From contig JAFGWN010000085.1 in NCBI GenBank assembly GCA_016937115.1, forward strand, positions 1 to 50,243: a stretch of 50,243 bases of DNA, written 5' to 3'. The DNA comes from Balneolaceae bacterium. Its GTDB lineage: Bacteria; Bacteroidota; Rhodothermia; Balneolales; Balneolaceae. Position numbers and translations under genes: made by a program. Numbering within the stretch: the first letter of the stretch is position 1; each line of letters begins with the position of its first letter. Positions 24,339 to 33,220 of the stretch are shown here, piece by piece. The notes under the pieces were generated by a model. The model was not told where the DNA came from, ran no database searches, and saw only the letters and a program-made list of their open reading frames with translations.

Positions 24339-26321
24339 TTGCCTACTAAAAACCCACCAACCGAATCCGAAGCACTTGACCTATACAAAAAACTGCTTCT
24401 GCCCCGCCGCATTGAAGAGCGCATGCTTACCCTGCTCCGCCAGGGGAAAATAAGCAAATGGTTTTCCGGTATCGGGCAAGAAGCCATCTCTGTCGGTGCT
24501 ACGACTGCTCTCCAACCAAATGATTACATTCTGCCGATGCACCGAAATTTGGGTGTTTTCACCACTCGTGGCATCGATTTCTACACCCTGTTTTGCCAGC
24601 TCTTCGGCAAGGCCGATGGCTTTACAGGCGGACGCGACCGCTCGTTCCACTTTGGCACTATGGAGCACCGCATTGTGGGGATGATTTCGCACCTTGCCGC
24701 AACGATGCCCGTTGCAGACGGACTGGCGTTAGCGTCCAAACTAAAAGGCAATGACTTTATTGCATGCAGCTTTTGCGGTGATGGCGGCACCAGTGAGGGC
24801 GACTTTCATGAAGCGTTAAACCTTGCGGCCGTGTGGGAGTTACCGGTTATTTTCATCATTGAAAATAATGGCTACGGCCTCTCCACACCTACGCGGGAAC
24901 AATACGCCTGTGATGATCTTGTAGACCGGGCAAAAGGGTATGGCATGAAAGGCGTTAAAATTGACGGCAATAATGTATTTGAAGTGATTAAGGCTGTTAG
25001 CCAAGCCCGGACTGATGCTTTAAAAGGCAAACCAACCCTCATTGAAGCCAAGACATTTCGTATGCGCGGTCATGAGGAAGCATCCGGTACATTTTACGTT
25101 CCCGACGAGCAATTTGACAAATGGGGTGAAAAAGATCCCATTTTACGATTGAAGAAAAGTTTGAAAGAATCGGAAGCAGTTAAAAACGACACTGATTTTG
25201 AGGCTATTCAAAATGAAATTGATGCATCATTTATGGATACGCTCGATCGAGCTCTTGAAGCTGATGAACCAATATTTGATCAGGAGACAGAATTAAACTC
25301 TATTTTTTCTCCGGTTGATCAAAAATCTTATCAATCTCAAAACGGATCGAATTCAGAAAAACGGTTTGTAGACGCCCTTCAATTTTCGCTGAAGCAGGCC
25401 TTTGAAAAAGATGAAACGTTTTTAATCCTGGGTCAGGATATCGCTGAATACGGGGGCGTCTTTAAAATTACGGAAGGATTTACCGAGCAATTTGGCAAAG
25501 ATCGCATTCGCAATACGCCAATCATCGAGTCCGGCGCTATCGGCAGCGCCATAGGGTTAGCCCTTGAAGGATTCAAGCCGGTAGTTGAAATGCAGTTTGC
25601 TGATTTTATCTCCTGCGGCTTTAATCAGATTATTAATCACCTTGCCAAGGCCCATTACCGCTGGATGCCTTCATTGAATATAACCATCCGTGCACCGCAT
25701 GGTGCCGGTGTCGGCGCCGGGCCCTTTCATTCGCAATCACCCGAGGGCTGGTTTATGCAACATCCGGGGCTCAAAATTGTGGTTCCATCTACCGTTGAGG
25801 ATGCCCAAAACCTGCTGTACAGCGCGCTGCATGATCCGAATCCGGTTCTTTTCTTTGAACATAAAAAGTTATACCGAAGCATCCGTGAAACTACGCCGGA
25901 TCAGTGCTCCATTGAAGAGTTAGGAAAAGCTGCCATTCGCCGGGAAGGCAGTGATGCAAGCATCATCACCTACGGCATGGGCGTGCACTGGGCGCTTGAA
26001 GCGGCTGAAAAATATGCCAAAAAAGGCGTTGAGTTGGAAGTAATTGACCTGCGCTGTCTGGCGCCGCTCGATTTAGAAACCGTTCAACAGTCAGTAGCGA
26101 AAACAAATAAAGTACTGCTCCTTCAGGAGCCGGCAACCACAATGGGACCAATGAGTGAAATTTCGTCTCTGATTACCGAATCATGCTTTGAAGAACTGGA
26201 TGCTCCAGCCATGCGCTGTTCCTCTCTGGATATGCCCGTGCCCTTTAGTCCAAAGCTGGAGAAGGAGTATTTGGCAAACAGCCGGTTGCAGAGCAAAATT
26301 GAGAAGCTGCTTAACTACTGA
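24339..26321 (+). CDS. Fused E1 (alpha+beta) of a branched-chain-type 2-oxoacid dehydrogenase
   Basis: A 660-residue single-chain E1. Residues about 10-310 are the alpha half: GIGQEAISVGATTAL, MHRNLGVF, and the thiamine pyrophosphate site CGDGGTSEGDFHEALNLAAVWELPVIFIIENN. Residues about 345-660 are the beta half: LILGQDIAEYGGVFKITEGF, NTPIIESGAIGSAIGLALEGFKPVVEMQFADF, HGAGVGAGPFHSQSPEGWF and a transketolase C-terminal domain. Fused forms occur in Bacteroidota relatives and usually act on branched-chain or related 2-oxoacids with E2 and E3 encoded elsewhere. Start is TTG; no alternative start lies between it and an upstream stop. It follows the polyamine operon by 36 bp. Confidence 0.9.
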   Translation: MPTKNPPTESEALDLYKKLLLPRRIEERMLTLLRQGKISKWFSGIGQEAISVGATTALQPNDYILPMHRNLGVFTTRGIDFYTLFCQLFGKADGFTGGRDRSFHFGTMEHRIVGMISHLAATMPVADGLALASKLKGNDFIACSFCGDGGTSEGDFHEALNLAAVWELPVIFIIENNGYGLSTPTREQYACDDLVDRAKGYGMKGVKIDGNNVFEVIKAVSQARTDALKGKPTLIEAKTFRMRGHEEASGTFYVPDEQFDKWGEKDPILRLKKSLKESEAVKNDTDFEAIQNEIDASFMDTLDRALEADEPIFDQETELNSIFSPVDQKSYQSQNGSNSEKRFVDALQFSLKQAFEKDETFLILGQDIAEYGGVFKITEGFTEQFGKDRIRNTPIIESGAIGSAIGLALEGFKPVVEMQFADFISCGFNQIINHLAKAHYRWMPSLNITIRAPHGAGVGAGPFHSQSPEGWFMQHPGLKIVVPSTVEDAQNLLYSALHDPNPVLFFEHKKLYRSIRETTPDQCSIEELGKAAIRREGSDASIITYGMGVHWALEAAEKYAKKGVELEVIDLRCLAPLDLETVQQSVAKTNKVLLLQEPATTMGPMSEISSLITESCFEELDAPAMRCSSLDMPVPFSPKLEKEYLANSRLQSKIEKLLNY

Positions 26322-26327
26322 TCTTCC

Positions 26328-26714
26328 TTAGTCGTCTTTACTCAAGATCTGTTCTCTTACTTTGGTGGCTTTTTCTTTCTTTTTGTAAGAACCTAATGGA
26401 AAACGACCTCTTGAAATCTTGCCCTTAATTGTTGGTAAAGAAGGGGCTATAATCTCCCCATCATAAACCACCGCTAAAAAATTATCAATATTATCACTGG
26501 TTAGTTTCGCAAATTCTGCATGATATTTTTCTATAAGTTGAACATTTATCCAATACTCTACCGTCTCTTCGAAACTTATAGAATCTACCCTTGTCTCTTC
26601 AATCATTTCAGTCTCTAACTCATAAAAAAGCGTATCTCGCTCAGCTTGACCATATGATTTATAAGCGAGCAGAAAACAAAGCGTCAGTATAAAAAATGAT
26701 GCCTTTTGTACCAT
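26328..26714 (-). CDS. Exported protein with SecD-head-like domain
   Basis: A 128-residue exported protein. Residues 1-22 form a signal peptide (FFILTLCFLLAYKSYGQA). The C-terminal half reads AKLTSDNIDNFLAVVYDGEIIAPSLPTIKGKISRGRFPLGSYKKKEKATKVREQI. This matches the pattern of the SecD P1 head, 'T..n....lAivlDg.v.saP.i...I..G...I.G.f...eA..la'. No membrane helices or SecF-like region follow, so it is a stand-alone head-like domain rather than a translocase subunit. It lies 6 bp from the stop of the convergent E1 gene. The link to SecD is by motif reading only. Confidence 0.5.
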   Translation of the reverse strand: MVQKASFFILTLCFLLAYKSYGQAERDTLFYELETEMIEETRVDSISFEETVEYWINVQLIEKYHAEFAKLTSDNIDNFLAVVYDGEIIAPSLPTIKGKISRGRFPLGSYKKKEKATKVREQILSKDD

Positions 26715-26885
26715 AATCCCGGAGTTTAGTTATCCTGATTACATAATGACTATATAGTTTGGCTCTATTCTAATGAGAATGGTAATTAAATAAAGCTCTA
26801 AAATCAAAATGAAGAGTTTGGAATAGACACAAAGAAATCGCTATGCGGAAGGAAAAATCACCATGAAACTATAATTAAGGAAAAG

Positions 26886-27170
26886 CTACGCAGAAGCTAA
26901 ATCAGTTGAATTGCACGGTGACTCTGACTGCTTTTCCTTTGCTATCCGTTTGGCAAGCTTTTCCTCAAAATCGTCAGCCGCGCGCACTCTGAACGCATTC
27001 CGCAACATTTGTTTGCCTTGGGTTGATTTTCGAATAAAAGAGGCTAATTCGGCATCTTCAGCTAAATATTCTTTGAAAACGGTTTGCTCGGTTTTATCAA
27101 GCGTGCCTTCAATGTAGTCATTGGTAAATCCAGCTAAGAGAAGATCGGTATCGTTATTTAGATCATACAT
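26886..27170 (-). CDS. Small soluble anti-sigma-like protein
   Basis: A 94-residue protein encoded 53 bp after, and in the same direction as, an ECF sigma factor. Its first half (LLLAGFTNDYIEGTLDKTEQTVFKEYLAEDAELASFIRKSTQGKQMLRNAF) has the shape of an anti-sigma domain, 'lLsaYlDGeL...E...v..hLa.d.el...', with the zinc-binding cysteines missing. No membrane segment is present. I infer a cytoplasmic anti-sigma factor from position and helical pattern; it could also be an unrelated small regulator. Confidence 0.55.
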   Translation of the reverse strand: MYDLNNDTDLLLAGFTNDYIEGTLDKTEQTVFKEYLAEDAELASFIRKSTQGKQMLRNAFRVRAADDFEEKLAKRIAKEKQSESPCNSTDLASA

Positions 27171-27223
27171 GGGAATATAAGGGTAATAGAATTCAACAGG
27201 TTTTCTATTACCCTCTTACCCGA

Positions 27224-27838
27224 TCACGCAGAAATTGTTTCAGGATAAACGTGATTTTTTAACAAGCTCTGCAATTGTGCCCGTCCCCTGTTGATACGCG
27301 ACTTCACGGTACCCATAGGAATATCGGTAATCTCAGCAATTTCATCGTACGCCAATTGCTGTATGTCCCGCAATACAACAACCTCACGGAAATCTTCGCT
27401 TAGTTCCATAAGAGCTTTTTCAAGCTCATCCATGCACATTTTTTCATGGAGAGAATCATCCTGAAGTATATTGGTATCTTCAATTTTCATGGGACGATCA
27501 TCGGGATCGCTTTCATCTTCATGAATGGTAACGGTGGTCATCCGCTGTTTTTTCTTATACAGGCTCTTTGCCAGGTTTAGCGCAATTGTATACATCCAGG
27601 TAGAGAATTTAGCAATACGCTCGTAGGAATGCTTGCTTCTGTACACGCGTAAAAACGTTTCCTGGACGAGATCTTCGCAATCTTGATGGTTATGGGTATA
27701 TCGGTATAAAAAGTTGTGCAAGCGATCTTTGAAGCGGGAAACTAAAATATTGAAAGCCTGTTCATACCCCGCCTGAAAATGTTCCATTAAATCTTCATCA
27801 GAAAGATTGTGAATCTGCTTCTGTGATAACTTTTCCAT
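27224..27838 (-). CDS. ECF-type RNA polymerase sigma factor
   Basis: A 204-residue extracytoplasmic-function sigma factor. Region 2 spans residues about 15-90 (DLMEHFQAGYEQAFNILVSRFKDRLHNFLYRY, then DCEDLVQETFLRVYRS, FSTWMYTIALNLA). Region 4 spans about 137-190 (LMELSEDFREVVVLRDIQQLAYDEIAEITDIPMGTVKSRINRGRAQL), with its helix-turn-helix. A Lys-rich, acidic linker (KKKQRM...ESDPDD) joins them. It should direct RNA polymerase to a stress or envelope regulon, probably held in check by the small gene that follows. A nested palindrome sits in the 60-bp gap upstream and may be a control site. Confidence 0.92.
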   Translation of the reverse strand: MEKLSQKQIHNLSDEDLMEHFQAGYEQAFNILVSRFKDRLHNFLYRYTHNHQDCEDLVQETFLRVYRSKHSYERIAKFSTWMYTIALNLAKSLYKKKQRMTTVTIHEDESDPDDRPMKIEDTNILQDDSLHEKMCMDELEKALMELSEDFREVVVLRDIQQLAYDEIAEITDIPMGTVKSRINRGRAQLQSLLKNHVYPETISA

Positions 27839-27855
27839 TGTTGCTAACCCCTTAA

Positions 27856-27890
27856 GTTGATGTTACGATTAATTAATCGCGGCCATCAAC
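27856..27890. promoter_or_regulatory. Nested palindrome upstream of the sigma-factor gene
   Basis: A perfect 14-bp palindrome CGATTAATTAATCG (27866-27879) lies inside a second inverted repeat GTTGATG (27856-27862) and CATCAAC (27884-27890). It occupies most of the 60-bp gap between holA and the sigma-factor start, 18-52 bp upstream of the ATG. No T tract follows on either strand, so an operator is more likely than a terminator. Function is inferred. Confidence 0.4.
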
Positions 27891-27898
27891 CTTGTGAG

Positions 27899-28966
27899 TT
27901 AGTTGATGATCCGCTTGATCATCAGGAGAAAAATTGTGGAGGGGTCCATTTTTGAGAAGCCTTTAGCTGCGCTATCGGCATCAAGCAGTGCTTCAAATAT
28001 TCGCGGCATATCGCTCAGGTTAAATGCAGATGCATCTTCCCAAAGCTTGTTAAAATACCAACTGTTGTTAATTCCCAGCGTTTCTTGCACCTGTTGTTTG
28101 CTATTACCCTGGGAGGCCAGCCGGCTTATCTGCCAGATATTTGCGAACACACTGTAAAAGAACCCCACGGTACCAATTACTTCTCCCGTGTCTGCTTTAG
28201 AGTGTTGCAACATCTGTTCCGTAATGAAGAGGCTCTGTTCCAGATCTTTATCAAAAAGGGCATCTTTGAGCTCAAACACCGAATATTCGCGATATGAGCC
28301 GATTATTTTTTTTACATCGGCTTTTGTGATCTGCTCAGAAGTGTCCACAAAAGTACACACTTTATCTATTTCTGTGGACAATAGCTGCAAACTGTTACCA
28401 ACCAGCTGTGCTAAAATTTGGGCTGCTTCAGGGGAAATTTTCTTTTGATGATGCTCTTTGGTCCACTCGATCACCCAGTCGGGCAGTAAATAATCCTTGA
28501 CTTCTTTAAATTCGTAGAAGCCAACATATTGGCTGTTTTTTAACGCCTTTCCCAGTTTTGTCCGGCCTGATGGTTTTTTCTCATCAAATAGTATAAGCAG
28601 CGTTGATGGATTGGGTTGCTCAAAATAGGGAAGGAAATCGTCCAGTCCCCCGCCGGAACCAGTTTGGTTATAGGAGCTTACATTCAGGCTTAGGAAATCC
28701 CGTATAATAACGATACGCTGCTCCGCCATCATCGGAAAACTGCGGACAATGCCCAAGACCTGATCAGGCGATTTATCACGGGCATAAATAAGATCAAAGT
28801 TGAAATCTTTATGTTCGGGTGCCATCAGGTTTTCTGCGGCATCTTGCAATTTGGAAAGAAAGAAGTCTTCCTCGCCGCAAAAATAGTAGACAGGCTTGCG
28901 GTTTTCAGCCGTATTCAGCTCATTAAGAGCCTCTTTATATAGTTTTATACTGTTCTTTTTTGGCAT
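27899..28966 (-). CDS. holA: DNA polymerase III delta subunit
   Basis: A 355-residue clamp-loader subunit. PVYYFCGEEDFFLSKL is the family's opening strand and loop ('Ylv.G.D.fL...'). FPMMAEQRIVIIRDF is the next diagnostic block. LIILFDEKKPSGRTKLGKAL-like text (here LLILFDEKKPSGRTKLGKALK) and EAAQILAQLVGNSLQLLSTEIDKVCTF mark the second and third domains. HolA opens the beta clamp so that it can be loaded on DNA. It is somewhat divergent from E. coli, as usual for this subunit. A 78-bp gap with an inverted repeat separates it from asnS. Confidence 0.85.
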   Translation of the reverse strand: MPKKNSIKLYKEALNELNTAENRKPVYYFCGEEDFFLSKLQDAAENLMAPEHKDFNFDLIYARDKSPDQVLGIVRSFPMMAEQRIVIIRDFLSLNVSSYNQTGSGGGLDDFLPYFEQPNPSTLLILFDEKKPSGRTKLGKALKNSQYVGFYEFKEVKDYLLPDWVIEWTKEHHQKKISPEAAQILAQLVGNSLQLLSTEIDKVCTFVDTSEQITKADVKKIIGSYREYSVFELKDALFDKDLEQSLFITEQMLQHSKADTGEVIGTVGFFYSVFANIWQISRLASQGNSKQQVQETLGINNSWYFNKLWEDASAFNLSDMPRIFEALLDADSAAKGFSKMDPSTIFLLMIKRIIN

Positions 28967-28983
28967 TTGGTTATTCGCTATTT

Positions 28984-29031
28984 GTTATTAGTTATTTGGT
29001 TGATTTATGATTTTGCCAAATAATCAATAAC
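28984..29031. repeat. Inverted repeat between asnS and holA
   Basis: GTTATTAGTTATTTGG (28984-28999) pairs with CCAAATAATCAATAAC (29016-29031), 16 bp with two mismatches and a 16-nt loop. It is flanked by further GTTATT-like words, so the whole gap looks like a degenerate AT-rich repeat. Without a T tract it is not a standard terminator. Confidence 0.45.
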
Positions 29032-29044
29032 GCTTAACCGATAA

Positions 29045-30541
29045 CTAAGGTCGCAATCGTCCCATCATGCGTGGAAACGGAATCGTTTCCCGAACGTGGT
29101 GCAAGCCGCAGAGCCAGGCTACCGTTCGCTCCAACCCAAGACCGAAACCCGAATGCGGCACTGTTCCATATTTGCGCAGGTCGAGATACCAATCAAAAAT
29201 ATTCTCCGGGAGGTCGTGCTCATGAATACGCTCGAGCAACACATCCAGATCGTCTTCACGCTGGCTTCCACCAATAATTTCTCCATATCCCTCCGGTGCC
29301 AGCATATCTACCGCCAGCGCCAGTTTATCATCTTCGGGATCCCGCTTCATGTAAAATGCTTTGATTTCTGCCGGATAACGATGCACCAGGATGGGAACGT
29401 CGTACTGCATGGTGAGGATCGTTTCATCACTGCCACCGAAATCGGCGCCCCATTCGAATTCACGGGCCGACTTCTTCCATTCGGGTATGTTTCGCAAGTC
29501 TTCTTCTATCTGATCAACCCGTGCAGCAATATCTTTAATTCGCTGGTCGATCTGTGCTTTTCGCCATTTCTTGGCCTGACCGTGTTCAGCCTCTAACTCT
29601 TCTTTTTCTTTAGCAAGATCTTCTTTCTCCTGCTTGCGACTCTCCATCATATCATCGAGCATCTGAGCTGTTTCATCGCTCTTTAGATTCTCCACCGCAT
29701 CGGTATAAGAAATCACCGGAAAATCATGCTCTACCGCTTTCTTAAGATTCTCGGTATCACGTTCCAAAATATTGAGCTCATTTTCACAGTTTTCCAAAAC
29801 GCGACCAATAATCACTTTTACAAACCGCTCGGCAAGATCCATATTCATATTCAGATCATAAAATGCCATCTCCGGTTCAATCATCCAGAACTCAGTAAGG
29901 TGGCGGCGTGTCTTGCTTTTTTCCGCGCGGAATGTAGGGCCAAACGTGTAAATTAATCCGTGGGCCATCGCCATAGCTTCACCATATAACTGTCCCGACT
30001 GCGTCAGATATGCCTGCTCTTCAAAATATTCAGTCTCGAAAAGCGTGGTAGTTCCTTCGGCCGCATTACCGGTAAAGATGGGGGCATCCATCTGGATAAA
30101 ACCTTCGTTTTGAAAAAAAGTATGAATTGCAAAAATGATCTCATTCCGTACACGCATGGCCGCCCACTGCCTTTGGCTTCGCAACCAAAGGTGCCGGTTC
30201 TCCATAAGAAATTCGACTCCATGCTCTTTCGGCGTGATTGGGTAATCCTCAGCAACCTGTATTACGTTCAAGTCTGTTACCTGAAGCTCATATCCCCCGA
30301 TACTTCGCTCGTCTTCCACAACAGTGCCAGTAATTTCCAGCGAGCTCTCCTGCCGCAGAGATTCAGCTCCCTGCCAGGCCTCATCAGGAACTTCATCCCT
30401 TGCCACTACACACTGGCAGATGCCGGAGCCATCGCGAAGCTCGATAAAATACAGATTCTTACTGCTTCGATAATTATAAACCCATCCTTTCAGCGTAACT
30501 TTTTCATCTACATGCTCGGAGAGTTTTTTTATGTAAACCAT
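29045..30541 (-). CDS. asnS: Asparaginyl-tRNA synthetase
   Basis: A 498-residue class II synthetase. Residues 1-98 are the OB-fold anticodon-binding domain (VTLKGWVYNYRSSKNLYFIELRDGSG). Motif 2 is TFGPTFRAEKSKTRRHLTEFWMIEPEMAF (199-227), and motif 3 is GFGLGLERTVAWLCGL near the end. TGNAAEGTTTLFET is typical of the Asn/Asp group, and the LTEFWMIEPEMAF form with GLHHVRETIPFPR indicates asparagine. Residues about 288-360 are a charged helical stretch that I do not expect in AsnRS and that raises the length above the usual 465 or so. It is downstream of argFGH, separated by 88 bp with no clear terminator, so read-through is possible. Confidence 0.92.
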   Translation of the reverse strand: MVYIKKLSEHVDEKVTLKGWVYNYRSSKNLYFIELRDGSGICQCVVARDEVPDEAWQGAESLRQESSLEITGTVVEDERSIGGYELQVTDLNVIQVAEDYPITPKEHGVEFLMENRHLWLRSQRQWAAMRVRNEIIFAIHTFFQNEGFIQMDAPIFTGNAAEGTTTLFETEYFEEQAYLTQSGQLYGEAMAMAHGLIYTFGPTFRAEKSKTRRHLTEFWMIEPEMAFYDLNMNMDLAERFVKVIIGRVLENCENELNILERDTENLKKAVEHDFPVISYTDAVENLKSDETAQMLDDMMESRKQEKEDLAKEKEELEAEHGQAKKWRKAQIDQRIKDIAARVDQIEEDLRNIPEWKKSAREFEWGADFGGSDETILTMQYDVPILVHRYPAEIKAFYMKRDPEDDKLALAVDMLAPEGYGEIIGGSQREDDLDVLLERIHEHDLPENIFDWYLDLRKYGTVPHSGFGLGLERTVAWLCGLHHVRETIPFPRMMGRLRP

Positions 30542-30629
30542 GTTCTATAAATCGAAATTAAAATGTACTTAGTGCCTGTTTGAAAGTACACAAGAATAGC
30601 GGTTATTTGGTCTGAAATCAAAAGAGATT

Positions 30630-31931
30630 TTACGTAAGCTCAAAGCGTTTAAGCTTATCCCTTAAGCGATCTAATCCCAAATTTCCGGTAGATCCCAAAT
30701 GCGTTTTACACTTGATGTTTTGAACCGGATCTATATTCTCCCGGCTCACTCCCTTTTTCACCTGATGATATGCATCCCGGAAAGGCACGCCCTGCTTTAC
30801 TAACTCATTCGCGCGATCAGCAGCGTATATCTCTGGCCCGCATGCTGCCATGAGCACTTCCCGATTGGGTTGCAAGTGATCGAGAAGAAGTCGGCTCATA
30901 TCAAACATGGCTTCGATCTCGTCCAGGCTCTGCATCACATGTTTTTTTATGGGTTGATAATCGCGATGGTAACCGGAAACCATTTTATGACCAATCATCG
31001 CAACCGACTGAACAGCGCCGCTGATGTTTGCACTGCGCGCACGAATCAACTCGGCCGGATCAAGATTTTTCTTTTGCGGCATGATGGATGAGCCGGTGTA
31101 AAGCCTATCATCAAAATGGAAGAAGTCAAACTCCCGCGACGTATACAGCACAAGATCATTCGCAAAATGTGCCTGTATTCCGGCTATAGTATCGAGCGCT
31201 CTAAGAAGCTGTAAGTCGATGCGACTGCGCGTGTTTTGGGCACACAATGACACCGTAATGGGGTCAGCAAAGCCCAGCGCATCCGATACTTCCTGCCGGG
31301 GCAGATCCAGGTTCACCCCAAATCCGGCGCCGGTACCCAACGGACACAAATTAACCTGCTTATATGCCGCCTTTAAAATTTCCAAATCCATCAGCAGCAT
31401 TTCGGCCATCGCCCCCAGCCACATTCCCACCGAGCTTGGCATTGCCTTTTGAGTGTGCGTATAGCCCGGCATCGGGATATCGGCAAAGATATCGGCTTTA
31501 GTGATAAACAGATCAATTAATCCTATAGTATGAGTTGAAATTTCCCGGAGCGCATCTTTTTCAAACAGGCGCATGGCAACAAGCACCTGATCGTTGCGCG
31601 AGCGCCCGGCGTGAATTTTTTTGCCGGTCTCCCCCAACTCATCTACCAGAAACTGCTCAATCGCTGTATGCCCGTCTTCCTGTTCCTGCTTAATGGTGAA
31701 ATCACCATTGTCCCACTTCGCCAGCAATTTATTTAACGCTTCATGCAGGTGGTTAGCCTCTTCCTCGTTTAGGATGCCCGCCGTCGCTAATCCCGAAGCG
31801 TGGGCTTTCGACGCCCGAATATCGTACGGCACCAACCGTTGGTCGAGGATATAATCATCCCCGACCGTAAATTGGTTCACCTTTTTTGAAAGTTCATTTG
31901 CACTATGCTCTTCCTGCCAGAGTTTAGACAT
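30630..31931 (-). CDS. argH: Argininosuccinate lyase
   Basis: A 433-residue member of the fumarase/aspartase superfamily that splits argininosuccinate into arginine and fumarate, the last step of arginine synthesis. Visible motifs: IHAGRSRNDQV (about 106-116), GYTHTQKAMP (156-165) with the proton-handling histidine, and the superfamily signature TGSSIMPQKKNLDPAE with the catalytic serine on the flexible loop (280-289). The start overlaps the argG stop by 8 bp, so it is made from the same mRNA as argG and argF. The C-terminus (GLDRLRDKLKRFELT) is slightly shorter than E. coli ArgH (457). Confidence 0.95.
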   Translation of the reverse strand: MSKLWQEEHSANELSKKVNQFTVGDDYILDQRLVPYDIRASKAHASGLATAGILNEEEANHLHEALNKLLAKWDNGDFTIKQEQEDGHTAIEQFLVDELGETGKKIHAGRSRNDQVLVAMRLFEKDALREISTHTIGLIDLFITKADIFADIPMPGYTHTQKAMPSSVGMWLGAMAEMLLMDLEILKAAYKQVNLCPLGTGAGFGVNLDLPRQEVSDALGFADPITVSLCAQNTRSRIDLQLLRALDTIAGIQAHFANDLVLYTSREFDFFHFDDRLYTGSSIMPQKKNLDPAELIRARSANISGAVQSVAMIGHKMVSGYHRDYQPIKKHVMQSLDEIEAMFDMSRLLLDHLQPNREVLMAACGPEIYAADRANELVKQGVPFRDAYHQVKKGVSRENIDPVQNIKCKTHLGSTGNLGLDRLRDKLKRFELT

Positions 31932-33189
31932 ATTTTTTTACTCCTTTCTTTAATTGATGTGCGGTTTTCTGCGGCAAATTCCAGAGTTCAATAAAACCGG
32001 CCGAAGCATTCTGGTTAAAATCTGCCGATTTGTTAAACGTAGCGAGGTTCTCATCAAAAAGCGAATAGGGTGATTCTAAAGCAACAACCTCACAATTTCC
32101 CTTGTAGAGCCGCACCTTCACGGTACCGCTCACTTTTTTGTTCTGCTTGTTGATGTAGGCCCGAATATTATCCATCACCGGCTCGTAGTACTTTGCACCA
32201 TAACACAGATACGCCCATTTGGAATCCATGAACTGTTTAAGTTCATTCTCTTCCCGCGTTGATACAAGCTGTTCCAGATTTTTATGCGCAGAGATAAGAA
32301 TATGTGCCGCAGGATTTTCGTAAACTCCCCGGACCTTCAGCCCTACCACCCGGTCTTCAATCAGGTGGAAATACCCTACGCCGTGCTTCGCTCCTGTTTT
32401 ATTCACTGCCTGGATTAGATTAGTTGCCGGTAACGACACGCCATCCAACGCTGCAGGTACCCCCTCTTCAAAGGTAATACTGATGACCTCCGCTTCGTCC
32501 GGAGCTTGCCGGGGTGTATTGCACCACTTAAGGATGTTTTCCAGTGGCGGAATCAGTTTTGGATCTTCAATTTCGCCGCCTTCCCCTGTGTTGGCCCACA
32601 TGTTCTCGTCATACGAATAGGGCGATTCTTTGGTCTGTTCTACAGGGATCTTATGCTTCTTTGCATACGCCAGCTCCTCATCACGTCCCATCGACCATTC
32701 CCGTACCGGCGCGATGATTTTTAAATCGGGATTGAGTGTTGTGATATAACTTTCAAACCGGACCTGATCATTCCCTTTGCCCGTGCAGCCGTGGGCAATC
32801 ACTTTGCAGCCAAATTCATCGGCTACCTTTGCGGCAATCTCAGAAATCATTACCCGACCCAACGGACATCCCAATGCATATCCTCCCTGGTAGTCGGCAT
32901 TGGCTTTCACTGCTTCCCAGCAAAGCTCGGCAAATTCTTCCCGTGCATCGTAAGTAACGGCATCTTTGGCTCCCAATGTCAATGCCTTTTCTCTGATCCA
33001 TTCCAGATCATCGGCACGCTGACCCAGGTTGATCGATAGTGCAATCACATCACATTCGTAATGTTCCTGTATCCATGTAAGCATAACGCTGGTATCAAGT
33101 CCGCCGGAGTACAGTAGCAGACAGGTATCAAACGTTCCTTTTTCGGCTTCATGAGATGCTGTTTTGTGGTACGTGTTCAGTTGTTCCAT
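31924..33189 (-). CDS. argG: Argininosuccinate synthase
   Basis: A 421-residue ATP-dependent ligase joining citrulline and aspartate. The PP-loop is LLLYSGGLDTSVML (residues 24-37). HGCTGKGNDQVRFE is the citrulline/ATP site, and the later blocks include EKGTFD and SPYSYDENMWANTGEGGEIE. The start was set at the ATG at 33189. A longer reading from 33294 would add 35 residues that overlap argF and have no family counterpart. argF ends 31 bp upstream and argH overlaps by 8 bp, so it is the middle gene of argF-argG-argH, expected to be controlled by the leader at 34204-34331. Confidence 0.95.
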   Translation of the reverse strand: MEQLNTYHKTASHEAEKGTFDTCLLLYSGGLDTSVMLTWIQEHYECDVIALSINLGQRADDLEWIREKALTLGAKDAVTYDAREEFAELCWEAVKANADYQGGYALGCPLGRVMISEIAAKVADEFGCKVIAHGCTGKGNDQVRFESYITTLNPDLKIIAPVREWSMGRDEELAYAKKHKIPVEQTKESPYSYDENMWANTGEGGEIEDPKLIPPLENILKWCNTPRQAPDEAEVISITFEEGVPAALDGVSLPATNLIQAVNKTGAKHGVGYFHLIEDRVVGLKVRGVYENPAAHILISAHKNLEQLVSTREENELKQFMDSKWAYLCYGAKYYEPVMDNIRAYINKQNKKVSGTVKVRLYKGNCEVVALESPYSLFDENLATFNKSADFNQNASAGFIELWNLPQKTAHQLKKGVKKYV

Positions 33190-33220
33190 AAGAGTGTTAT
33201 TTAAAATTGTGGTATAGGAT

